A stretch of DNA of 64,000 nt from an uncultured Sutterella sp. (lineage in GTDB: Bacteria > Pseudomonadota > Gammaproteobacteria > Burkholderiales > Burkholderiaceae_F): positions 8,300 to 72,299 of the forward strand of contig UQNA01000005.1 of NCBI GenBank assembly GCA_900542195.1, given 5' to 3'. The notes below the pieces were generated by a model. The model ran no database searches, was not told the origin of the DNA, and saw nothing but the letters and a program-made list of their open reading frames with translations. Every line of letters begins with the position of its first letter. Positions within the stretch are counted from its first letter, which is position 1. Position numbers and translations under genes: made by a program. Of this stretch, positions 50,927 to 58,730 are shown piece after piece.

Positions 50927-51964
50927 CTACCGTCTTTTTGGAAAGATATCTTTGTATTTAAATAACATATCCTGCGTCATCATCCTGGGATTCAAAGCAA
51001 TCTGCAGGTGGCGTCTGGTTGTATTCAGGTCATCCCAAAATGCATACAGCTTTTTGAGATTAACTGAAGACGCTATAGATTTTGTTTGATTTGTTCTTCT
51101 TAAGAAATAACGCGGTTGAAGTCCTTGAGAGACTAAAACCAGATCATTGCACCATCTTTGCAAAAGCGTAGTTAAAGGCACCAGAGAATATTCCGCTGAA
51201 GAAAGATCAATTATGCTGCGGGCATCCAAAGCAGGTCCTTTTGCCAGTAGGTCTAGAAGTTTTTCTTCTTTTTCCGGATCTAAACGCAGTTTCTGATCTT
51301 GCTCAAAATAAAGTAAAGGCATTCCGCCAAGCTTGGCTAGTTCCTCAACTGGATTTTCGACTCCCTTTTCTTTTAAAAATTGAACTCCTTGCTCCTGTGT
51401 CGGAGGTGCAACTCGCACAAGCTGGCATCTTGATCGAATTGTCGGCAGCATCCTATCCAAGTTATCTGATACCAGAATAAAAACCATGCTTGGAGGCGGT
51501 TCTTCCAGAGTTTTAAGAAGAGCTGAACTTTGATCAGCCATCATGGTATCAGCCGGATAAACCAAAACAACTCTTCGGCCTCCTCGGTGAGAGCTGATTC
51601 CGATAAAGTCGCTTAATGCACGGATCTGTTCGATAGAAATAGTTCTGGATATAGTTTTCTTGCCCGTGACCGGCTTAGCTTCTTTTTGCCATGGCAACGG
51701 ATGGATCGCTTCCTCCGCTTCTGAGAGAAGCAGTTTGAAATCAGGGTGGTTACCCGCTTCAATTAACTTACATTCTGCACATTGCCCGCAGGCATGCCCG
51801 TCTACTGGAGAAGTACATAAGATTAATTTAGCAAAGGCTTCTCCAAGTTCATACGTACCACTGCCTCTGGGACCGTGAATAAGAATCGAACTTGGGAGCT
51901 TCTTTGTGAAGGACTCCAATAACTCTGCAGGCTTCTGGAGCCAGGGATAAGGAGCTAGCCCCAT
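50927..51964 (-). CDS. holB: DNA polymerase III delta' subunit
   Basis: 345 residues. The degenerate P-loop in SILIHGPRGSGTYELGEAF (no Lys), zinc Cys cluster CTSPVDGHACGQCAECKLIE and LLKTLEEPPPSMVFILVSDN are hallmarks of HolB. It is part of the clamp loader. Overlaps tmk by 10 bases in a tmk-holB operon. Confidence 0.95.
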   Translation of the reverse strand: MGLAPYPWLQKPAELLESFTKKLPSSILIHGPRGSGTYELGEAFAKLILCTSPVDGHACGQCAECKLIEAGNHPDFKLLLSEAEEAIHPLPWQKEAKPVTGKKTISRTISIEQIRALSDFIGISSHRGGRRVVLVYPADTMMADQSSALLKTLEEPPPSMVFILVSDNLDRMLPTIRSRCQLVRVAPPTQEQGVQFLKEKGVENPVEELAKLGGMPLLYFEQDQKLRLDPEKEEKLLDLLAKGPALDARSIIDLSSAEYSLVPLTTLLQRWCNDLVLVSQGLQPRYFLRRTNQTKSIASSVNLKKLYAFWDDLNTTRRHLQIALNPRMMTQDMLFKYKDIFPKRR

Positions 51965-52569
51965 TTAGAAAACTCCTCTTTTAAGAAAGCACTTATCTCT
52001 TCTTTTGGTTGAGAAGAATCAATAACTAAAAATCTTTCCGGTTCTTTTCTTGCCAGAGTCAGGTAGCCCTCACGGACCCTTCTATGAAAGTCTTTCTCTT
52101 CAGCTTCAAAACGATCAAGTTTTCTTTGAAGTCTTGCTGCGGCAATTTCGGTGTCGATATCGAACAAAACTGTTCTGTCGGGAGAAATATCTGAATGAAC
52201 AAAGTTAGCTAACAAATCCACCCATTCTTTGGGCTGATTGCGCCCATAGGCCTGATAAGCATAAGAAGCATCGGTAAAGCGATCACATAGAACCCATTTC
52301 CCTTCAGCAATTGCCGGCTTAACGACCTTGTCTAAATTCTCTTGACGAGAGGCAAACATCAGAAGCATTTCGCACTTCGGAGACATTTCATCGTGCAGAA
52401 GGATTTCTCTTATTTTTTCAGCCGTCGGAGTTCCGCCAGGCTCTCTCGTGATAACCAAGTCAATTCCTCTGTCTCGAATCGCTTGCGCTATCACATCGAT
52501 TTGACTGCTTTTACCTGCGCCGTCCACGCCTTCTACTGTGATAAAACGTCCTCTTGGTTTTGCACTCAC
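51955..52569 (-). CDS. tmk: Thymidylate kinase
   Basis: 204 residues. P-loop FITVEGVDGAGKSSQIDVIA, TREPGGTPTAEKIREILLHD and the DRFTDASYAYQAYGRNQP motif. It phosphorylates dTMP to dTDP for DNA synthesis. Starts 2 bases after the mltG stop. Confidence 0.97.
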   Translation of the reverse strand: MSAKPRGRFITVEGVDGAGKSSQIDVIAQAIRDRGIDLVITREPGGTPTAEKIREILLHDEMSPKCEMLLMFASRQENLDKVVKPAIAEGKWVLCDRFTDASYAYQAYGRNQPKEWVDLLANFVHSDISPDRTVLFDIDTEIAAARLQRKLDRFEAEEKDFHRRVREGYLTLARKEPERFLVIDSSQPKEEISAFLKEEFSKWG

Positions 52570-52571
52570 GA

Positions 52572-53588
52572 TTACTTTCCTTTGCTTCTTAAATATTTCT
52601 GTACGGCCGCATTATGCTCCCGTAAGGTTTGAGAAAAATAAGATTTTCCTTCACCTTTGGCCACAAAGTATAAATATTTGGTGTCCGCAGGGTGAGCAGC
52701 GGCCTCTAAAGAAGCCAAGCTCGGATTAGCAATAGGAGTTGGAGGGAGTCCCGGGTGAATATAAGTGTTGTAAGGATGATCGGCAGCTAAATGGGAGCGA
52801 AGGATCTTTCCTTGATAGTCTTTCGTTCCATAAATAACCGTCGGGTCTGTCTGCAACAGCATATTTTTCTTCAGACGATTATTAAACACGCTGGAGACCA
52901 AATTTCTGTCCTCCGGATGCCCGGTTTCTTTTTCGATAATACTTGCAAGAATCAATAATTCATAAGGATTCTTTACCGCAATGGAAGGATCGCGAGAGTT
53001 CCAAACTTTTTTGAGTCTCTTTTGCTGTTCGTTATAAGATTGTTTGAGAATAGAATTTGCAGAAGAGCCTGCCGCAAATACAAATGTATCCGGCGCAAAC
53101 TGACCTTCAGGATGTGTATTTTCAGGTGCCCCGACCACCTTCATTACATTCTCTATAGTAATCGGCTCAGAATTCTGTTCTAAGTTAGTATCAGAATTGA
53201 CCTTATCTACAATTTTCTTAGTTTCCGTTCCTTCAATGAAGGTGATCTTGCTCATAATTACCTTACCGCTTTTAAGATGAGCAATAATTTCATTAAGAGT
53301 CCAGCCTTTAGGAATCAGGTAACGCCCGACATGAATATTTTTATCTGCATCTAACAGCTTAAAAGCTAAAGCAGAAATGTCAGGATGCACATCAAGTCCT
53401 TCGGACTGCATTTCCCTCACAATGATTCTTGTGGTATCTCCCTTATGAACCTTTAAAACTAATTCTTGTTGTCCCTCCGGAAAAGGGACAATCCGATCCT
53501 GAACATACCAGTAACCATAGCAGACAGCGAGGGCTGCAGCAGCCGCGGCGGCAAGTGCAAAATACTTAATTATCTTGAGCAATGTCAT
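52572..53588 (-). CDS. mltG: Endolytic murein transglycosylase MltG
   Basis: 338 residues. An N-terminal membrane helix (YFALAAAAAAALAVCYGYWY), LysM-like segment and the YceG core with LASIIEKETGHPEDRNLVSS (catalytic Glu), NNRLKKNMLLQTDPTVIYG and HPYNTYIHPGLPPTPIANPS. It cuts nascent glycan strands and sets chain length at the inner membrane. First gene of mltG-tmk-holB, divergent from ygfZ. Confidence 0.97.
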   Translation of the reverse strand: MTLLKIIKYFALAAAAAAALAVCYGYWYVQDRIVPFPEGQQELVLKVHKGDTTRIIVREMQSEGLDVHPDISALAFKLLDADKNIHVGRYLIPKGWTLNEIIAHLKSGKVIMSKITFIEGTETKKIVDKVNSDTNLEQNSEPITIENVMKVVGAPENTHPEGQFAPDTFVFAAGSSANSILKQSYNEQQKRLKKVWNSRDPSIAVKNPYELLILASIIEKETGHPEDRNLVSSVFNNRLKKNMLLQTDPTVIYGTKDYQGKILRSHLAADHPYNTYIHPGLPPTPIANPSLASLEAAAHPADTKYLYFVAKGEGKSYFSQTLREHNAAVQKYLRSKGK

Positions 53589-53805
53589 CTCCTACAGTCT
53601 TTTTGTTCAGAAGTTCAAGTTTACCTATACAAGCACTTTCCGACTTTAGTTTTTGGAGCTAATAATTTTACTTATGAGATTGAATTCCGTTAAGGTCTTG
53701 AGCTTCTCATAACATTAGATACAATCTTTCAAACCTTTGTTGCCTAATTTGTTTAGCAATGCCCTTCAGTACACTGCTTGGAAGGTAACCTAGCAAAATC
53801 TAGAA

Positions 53806-54732
53806 ATGGAGAAAATTATGACTATGTCTAGTTCTGATTTATGGACATTCAGCAATGAACCTAACTACCGTTTAGTCTCTGTCACCGGAGATGATGCTGA
53901 ATCGTTTCTTCAGGGCCAATTAACCCAAGACGTTCATCACTTTAAAGAAGACGAAGCAAAATGGACGGCCAGCTGCAATCATCAAGGCCGTGTAGCTTCT
54001 TCCTCTTTAATTTTCAGAATTCCCAACGGATTCGGTTTGATGATGCCTGTCTCGATTGCTGAGACAGAAGTTCAAAGACTCTCTAAGTTTATTCTTAGAA
54101 GTAAAGTCACTATCGCCATAGAGTCTGTTCCCATCACTTTCTTCGCAACAAAAGAACAAGACTCTGAAAAAATTTCCGTCTGCCCCGCTATTCCAGCAGA
54201 ACCGATGAAGGCCTACCGCGGAAAGTCAGTAATCGTAGTACGTCTTCCAAGCAAGGCAGCCGACGGCTTTTCCGCCAAGTTCGTAGCTTTTGGCAAACTG
54301 CCTGACATGATGGAATCGGGCAAGACCGAAGGAAATATGCTTCCTAAAGCACTCATGGAAGAAGGCGTAGCTTTGATTGACAAGGCTGAAAGCTTAGAGT
54401 GGCTTCCACAGTTCCTGAACTTGGATTTGATTGGTGCTATTTCCTTTAATAAAGGCTGCTATACCGGACAAGAAGTCGTTGCCAAGACTCAGCATCTCGG
54501 CCGTGTAAAACGCCGCATGCTCCTTGGTCAGGCTAACATCGAAAACGTTGATGAAGGGACTGAAGTTTTCATGATTAACGAACCGATGGGACGTGTTATC
54601 CAATGCGTTGGTAATACTTTCCTCTTCGTTATCAGGGCTGATTATCTTGACTCTGACTTCACCGTTAAAGGAGAATCCGTGAAGGTCATTGATTTCCCAT
54701 ACACAGTTACCTTGCCTGAAAGCAAGATCTAG
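53806..54732 (+). CDS. ygfZ: Folate-binding Fe-S assembly protein YgfZ
   Basis: 308 residues. The signature KGCYTGQEVVAKTQHLGRVK (about 220) with the conserved Cys, and the N-terminal GDDAESFLQGQLTQDVHHF. It supports repair or assembly of certain Fe-S proteins such as MiaB. Divergent from mltG, a gene pair common in Burkholderiales. Starts ATG 53806; an inner ATG at 53818 is an alternative. Confidence 0.96.
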   Translation: MEKIMTMSSSDLWTFSNEPNYRLVSVTGDDAESFLQGQLTQDVHHFKEDEAKWTASCNHQGRVASSSLIFRIPNGFGLMMPVSIAETEVQRLSKFILRSKVTIAIESVPITFFATKEQDSEKISVCPAIPAEPMKAYRGKSVIVVRLPSKAADGFSAKFVAFGKLPDMMESGKTEGNMLPKALMEEGVALIDKAESLEWLPQFLNLDLIGAISFNKGCYTGQEVVAKTQHLGRVKRRMLLGQANIENVDEGTEVFMINEPMGRVIQCVGNTFLFVIRADYLDSDFTVKGESVKVIDFPYTVTLPESKI

Positions 54733-54758
54733 CTCTTCATTGCTGTTTTAATACAAAT

Positions 54759-54799
54759 CGGCTGCTCAACCTTAAGTCATTTGAGCAGCCGATTTTTTT
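54759..54799. terminator. Terminator between ygfZ and feoC
   Basis: CGGCTGCTCAA pairs with TTGAGCAGCCG, an 11-bp stem, followed by A and T7. The A-rich left side is weak, so it mainly serves ygfZ. Confidence 0.85.
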
Positions 54800-54821
54800 G
54801 GAGGATTAATTCGAAACTCGG

Positions 54822-55070
54822 TTATTTATTCACAAATTTCACTACTCTAGGACCAATCCATTCGTAATGAAAACGTGCGTCATCTCCGCAAAAAGCGCAT
54901 CCTGAACACTGAGCTTTTGTCGGCTCAACCTTCTTAACAAGTCCTTTTTGGATCCAACGATCCATCATGGCTTCAATAGCAGACTCATCAGACCCGAAGT
55001 GGAGGGAGAGTTCTTTCAGAGAAATCTGTCCCCGCTCCTGCACCAAGATTTTAAGTTCGCTTAATGTCAT
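54822..55070 (-). CDS. feoC: FeoC-like transcription/Fe-S protein
   Basis: 82 residues. Winged-helix start (SELKILVQERGQISLKELSL) and a C-terminal Cys cluster (CSGCAFCGDDARFHYEW), as in FeoC with a possible Fe-S cluster. Last gene of the feo operon, 6 bases after feoB. It likely affects FeoB stability or activity. Confidence 0.88.
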   Translation of the reverse strand: MTLSELKILVQERGQISLKELSLHFGSDESAIEAMMDRWIQKGLVKKVEPTKAQCSGCAFCGDDARFHYEWIGPRVVKFVNK

Positions 55071-55076
55071 TAGCTT

Positions 55077-57425
55077 TTACTCCATCACCGGACCTTTACC
55101 TTCTTTACTTAGATAGGCAAAGATAAGAATGAACACTAAGCAGACTGCAGCGATACACACGGAAGAATAGACCGGATGATTGCCGAATCGGCCAATCTGA
55201 TAGATCAATGTGGCAGAGCCATAGCCCAGAGCTGAAGTCCAGAATGCTGCAAAGATGGTCCATTTAGCGCCAATTTCACGATACATTGCACCAATGGAAG
55301 CACAGCATGGGATATAAAGAAGAACCATAACGAGATAAGCGAAAGCGCCTAAATCTCCGTCAAAAAGCTTCTTCATGTTGTGGATGGTACCAACGCCAAC
55401 TTCTTGTTCTGCAGCTTGCTCATCAACGTCAGTCAGGTCTTTTTCTACATTGACGCCCAACGGATCAACTAAGAAATCACCAAGCTTGGAAAGATTTTCA
55501 GGAATAGTAGCAAAAGCTTCTTTTGTGGACTCCCAGATACTGAATTCTTTTTCCTCTTCCTCTACTGCAGGAGAAGGTTCTTTAACAGTGTTAACTTCAT
55601 TGTCGTCACCTTGAGCAGAACGATTTCCCATGCCGGAATATAAAGAATCCAGTGTGCCGACTACAGCCTCTTTTGCGAGAATGCCTGTGAAGATACCCAC
55701 GGCAGCAGGCCAGTTATCTTGCTGCATACCCATTGGTTCAAATGCCGGAACGATTGTCTTACCGATATTGGAAAGAACGGATTTGTCGGTATCTTCGTTG
55801 CCAAAGGAACCGTCGGTCCCTAAAGAGTTCAAGAAGGCCAAAACCGCCACAATAATAACAATCAGCTGACCTGCCTTGAGAATAAAGCTCTTTAATCTAT
55901 CCCATGTACGATAGGCCAATGTCTTGATTGTAGGTAAATGGTAAGGAGGAATCTCCATCACGAAGGCTGTAGGTGCGCCTTTCAAAGCCGTACGTTTGAG
56001 TACGAAGCCAGTGATGATGGCAACAACTATTCCAATCAGGTAAAGAGAAAACACTAAGTTTTGTCCGCCTAGGGGCCAAAAAGCTGTTGCAAAGAGAACA
56101 TAAACCGGCAGTCTCGCACCGCAGCTCATAAACGGAGCCATGAGGACTGTAGTAATTCTGTCGGATCTCTTTTCCATCGTTCTAGCGCCCATGATGGCAG
56201 GAACGCTGCAACCAAAGCCAACAATCAATGGAACAAAGGATTTCCCGGGCAAGCCCAACGTTCTCATCAAGCGGTCCATCACAAAGGCAGCTCGGGCCAT
56301 ATAGCCAGAGTCTTCCAAGAAAGACAAACTCAAGAACAAACAAGCAATTACCGGAATGAAAGTAGAAACAGTTTGAATACCGCCGCCAATGCCGTCAGCC
56401 AAAATTGTCTTTACCCAATCCGGCGTTCCCCAGGAAGTAAGGAGATTTCCAAAGCCTTCTACAAAGATTGCACCGAAAAGAATGTCAAAGAAATCAATAA
56501 ATGCAGAGCCGATGTTGATTGAGAAAACAAACATCAGATACATCACGAACAGGAAGAACGGAATACCGAGCCAACGGTTAAGAACGAACTTATCGATTTT
56601 TTCCGTAGTGCTCTGATTAACTTCGCCTTTTCTGATGATGCAGTCGGCGGCGACTTCAGATACAAAGCTGTAACGAGCATCGGCCATCGCGATATCTAAG
56701 TCGCCTTGGTATTTCTCGTTAAGAGCATCGATAATCTTTTTAGCTTCTGTTAAGTCAACGCCATGAAGACGAGTGAGAAGTTCTTCGTCCCCTTCAAGAA
56801 GCTGCTCTGCAACCCACTGAGGTTTTTCAACATTCTGCTTAGCTAGTAAAGCACCAATTTGTCTAATCGCTTCCGTAATGTCGTCATGGAAAGAAATGGG
56901 ATTAGGCGGAGTTTTAAGGTCATCGAGCTGTTCATCGATAGCTTCACACAACTCTTTAAGACCTTCTTCTTTCGAAGCTACAATACCGACAACCTTACAG
57001 TTCAAATCTCTTTGAAGGTTCTCAATATTAATTTCAATCTTATGAGCGGCAGCGACGTCGAGCATGTTCACAACTACAATCATTGGAACACGCATTTCAA
57101 TAAGCTGTGCCGTTAGATAAAGATTTCTTTCCAGATTACTGGCGTCAACGATATTAACAACCAATTCCGCTTCGTTTTGAAGGATGTAATCGCGTGCGAC
57201 TTTTTCGTCGATACTTGCGGCAGAGCTTGGCTGTAAAGAATAGATTCCAGGCAGGTCGACAATTGTAATGTGACGGTCCTTATAAACAAAGTCACCGCTT
57301 TTTTTCTCTACGGTGACTCCGGGCCAGTTTCCGACGATTTGATTCGAACCTGTCAGACCATTAAAGAGCGTGGTCTTACCACAGTTTGGGTTACCGACCA
57401 CGCAAATAGTATTTTTTATAGGCAT
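55077..57425 (-). CDS. feoB: Ferrous iron transporter FeoB
   Basis: 782 residues. G domain: VGNPNCGKTTLFNGLTGSNQ (G1), GVTV (G2), DLPGIYSL (G3), NMLD (G4). A helical GDI-like part follows, and the membrane domain holds GCSVPAIMGARTMEKRSDRI and CGARLPVYVLFATAF. It imports Fe2+ across the inner membrane. An acidic insertion (SAQGDDNEVNTVKEPSPAVE) lies near residue 600-630. Confidence 0.98.
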   Translation of the reverse strand: MPIKNTICVVGNPNCGKTTLFNGLTGSNQIVGNWPGVTVEKKSGDFVYKDRHITIVDLPGIYSLQPSSAASIDEKVARDYILQNEAELVVNIVDASNLERNLYLTAQLIEMRVPMIVVVNMLDVAAAHKIEINIENLQRDLNCKVVGIVASKEEGLKELCEAIDEQLDDLKTPPNPISFHDDITEAIRQIGALLAKQNVEKPQWVAEQLLEGDEELLTRLHGVDLTEAKKIIDALNEKYQGDLDIAMADARYSFVSEVAADCIIRKGEVNQSTTEKIDKFVLNRWLGIPFFLFVMYLMFVFSINIGSAFIDFFDILFGAIFVEGFGNLLTSWGTPDWVKTILADGIGGGIQTVSTFIPVIACLFLSLSFLEDSGYMARAAFVMDRLMRTLGLPGKSFVPLIVGFGCSVPAIMGARTMEKRSDRITTVLMAPFMSCGARLPVYVLFATAFWPLGGQNLVFSLYLIGIVVAIITGFVLKRTALKGAPTAFVMEIPPYHLPTIKTLAYRTWDRLKSFILKAGQLIVIIVAVLAFLNSLGTDGSFGNEDTDKSVLSNIGKTIVPAFEPMGMQQDNWPAAVGIFTGILAKEAVVGTLDSLYSGMGNRSAQGDDNEVNTVKEPSPAVEEEEKEFSIWESTKEAFATIPENLSKLGDFLVDPLGVNVEKDLTDVDEQAAEQEVGVGTIHNMKKLFDGDLGAFAYLVMVLLYIPCCASIGAMYREIGAKWTIFAAFWTSALGYGSATLIYQIGRFGNHPVYSSVCIAAVCLVFILIFAYLSKEGKGPVME

Positions 57426-57432
57426 TTAGTAC

Positions 57433-57660
57433 TTAAATGGGTTTAACGTCCAAAATTTCGATTTCGCCCTTTCGGACGCTGATGTATGAACCTCTCAGTT
57501 TGATTTCAACAGGATCGCCAAGAGGAGCCACTCTAGTGACTTCGAAATCTGTGCCGGGCAAAGCGCCTAAGGCAAGCAATCTTTTTCTGTATTCAGGCAA
57601 ACCTCTTTTAAAAGAGACGATCTGACCTTTTTCTCCGGGATGCATATTTTTAAGAAGCAT
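57433..57660 (-). CDS. feoA: FeoA protein (second copy)
   Basis: 75 residues from the ATG at 57660. GEKGQIVSFKRGLPEYRKRL, LALGALPGTDFEVTRVAPLG and GSYISVRKGEIEIL follow the SH3-like FeoA fold. It partners with FeoB. Its start overlaps the upstream feoA by 11 bases, and it ends 8 bases before feoB. Confidence 0.93.
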   Translation of the reverse strand: MLLKNMHPGEKGQIVSFKRGLPEYRKRLLALGALPGTDFEVTRVAPLGDPVEIKLRGSYISVRKGEIEILDVKPI

Positions 57661-57913
57661 TTCTTTCTCCCAAGACAACTTTAAGCTCTTTAGCGATTTC
57701 CGTGCCAATGGCAAGTCTTGAATCATTTAATACGACTACGACAGGACCAGAGATGGTTTGTTCTGCAACTCGGATAGTGACACCGAGAAGGATACCTGTT
57801 TGATTCAAACGTTGAACAGTTGGTTCGTCCAGGGCTCCCCATTTGACCAAAGTGCACACCTGATTCACAGGTACATCGCACAATGAAACTTGAGTTAAAT
57901 TTGCGTGAGGCAT
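57650..57913 (-). CDS. feoA: FeoA-like protein (first copy)
   Basis: 87 residues. VSLCDVPVNQVCTLVKWGAL, LNQTGILLGVTIRVAEQT and GPVVVVLNDSRLAIGTEIAK show a FeoA/SH3-like domain, but less canonical than the second copy. Double feoA is seen in several feo operons. First gene of the operon; the ATG follows GGAGATTCCG. Confidence 0.88.
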   Translation of the reverse strand: MPHANLTQVSLCDVPVNQVCTLVKWGALDEPTVQRLNQTGILLGVTIRVAEQTISGPVVVVLNDSRLAIGTEIAKELKVVLGERNAS

Positions 57914-57939
57914 CGGAATCTCCGTTATTCAATCCGGTG

Positions 57940-57968
57940 ATTATATTGCAAATAAGAACGATTATCAA
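57940..57968 (-). promoter_or_regulatory. feo promoter with Fur-box-like sequence
   Basis: On the minus strand TTGATA (57963-57968) and TATAAT (57940-57945) are 17 bp apart. The spacer reads GATAATCGTTCTTATTTGC, which resembles a Fur box (GATAAT-n-n-n-n-TTATC type). Iron-dependent repression by Fur is the natural reading. Confidence 0.8.
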
Positions 57969-58199
57969 CAACAGTAAAACCGTTATGAACAAACTCTGTT
58001 TTGATTGGGTTAAGGAGATTTTTGTTTCGAAAAATTTAAGAAGCGGCCTACCTGCGTTAGGTAATACAGAAAACCTTTCATCTAGAAGAGGAGAGATGAC
58101 ACAAGCAGTTAGACATTCCTAGAAACGAAGAATCACCTGAACCAAAGTAAATCAGATTTTTTATTGAAAAATGGGTGGGGAAATACATCCAAAAATCAA
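57969..58199. other. Intergenic strip between feo and CRISPR array 2
   Basis: 231 bases without a credible gene. It includes AAGGAGATTTTTG and a GAAGAGGAGAGATG string but no good frame behind them. Its right end runs into the AT-rich flank of array 2. Confidence 0.5.
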
Positions 58200-58302
58200 A
58201 ATTTTCGAAAAATTCGGCACTTTTCGAGCAGTTTGAAGTGTTTCGAAAAAATCCTCAGCTAACACAAAATAAAATTGTTAAATTTCATAGCATTAGCTGA
58301 GG
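58200..58302 (-). other. Conserved AT-rich flank (leader-like) of array 2
   Basis: Reverse-complement copy of 2399-2505, read from 58302 downwards, with about six substitutions. The CCTCAGCTAA/TTAGCTGAGG inverted repeat is kept and is followed on the minus strand by ATTTTTT, so it could end crRNA transcription. The GCAC hairpin of copy 1 is changed to GCTC here. Confidence 0.7.
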
Positions 58303-58551
58303 GTTTCAATTCTACAAACTTACATCCTTCAACTGAAACGATCAGTAAAGCCGTCTCTTACGGCTGTCTCAATGTTTCAATTCTACAAACTTACATCCTT
58401 CAACTGAAACTTTAAGAGCATGCCTGACGGCATCGGCTGCCTTAGTTTCAATTCTACAAACTTACATCCTTCAACTGAAACAAAGGGGAAAGGGGAATAA
58501 GAGAGGTGAAAGCTGTTTCAATTCTACAAACTTACATCCTTCAACTGAAAC
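58303..58551 (-). CRISPR. CRISPR array 2: 4 repeats, 3 spacers, next to the cas1 remnant
   Basis: Repeats at 58303, 58374, 58445 and 58515, all identical (minus strand: GTTTCAGTTGAAGGATGTAA at the start, TAGAATTGAAAC at the end). The TAGAATTG ending differs from array 1. Spacers are 58340-58373, 58411-58444 and 58482-58514. The flank-proximal spacer (58340-58373) matches 63728-63761 in the neighbouring peptidase gene at 32 of 34 positions. The outer repeat (58515-58551) directly follows the cut end of cas1. Confidence 0.97.
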
Positions 58552-58727
58552 CGAGCCGCGCAGGCTAAAACAAGATCAGAAGACAACGCAATGTGTCGCT
58601 CCAACCTCACAGTTCTTAATCGCGAGAGTGGAGCTTCATAAATGACTCGGTTGTCTTCTTTAACTACAAGCAAACTTCCCTTCAGGCCGACAAAGCTTCC
58701 TACGGAGGAAATTGTTAGATGTCTCAT
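58552..58727 (-). pseudogene. cas1: cas1 5' remnant fused to a CRISPR repeat
   Basis: From the ATG at 58727, 3 bases after the cas9 stop, about 58 codons read as a Cas1 N-terminus: MRHLTISSVGSFVGLKGSLL, RTVRLERHIALSSDLVLACA, then A-R. At 58551 the sequence switches straight into a repeat, and the frame ends eight codons later. Cas1 is normally about 300 residues with its active site in the missing C-terminal part, so this cannot act as an integrase. No cas2 or cas4 follows. The deletion therefore removed the whole adaptation module between cas1 codon 58 and the array. Confidence 0.88.
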
Positions 58728-58730
58728 AAC

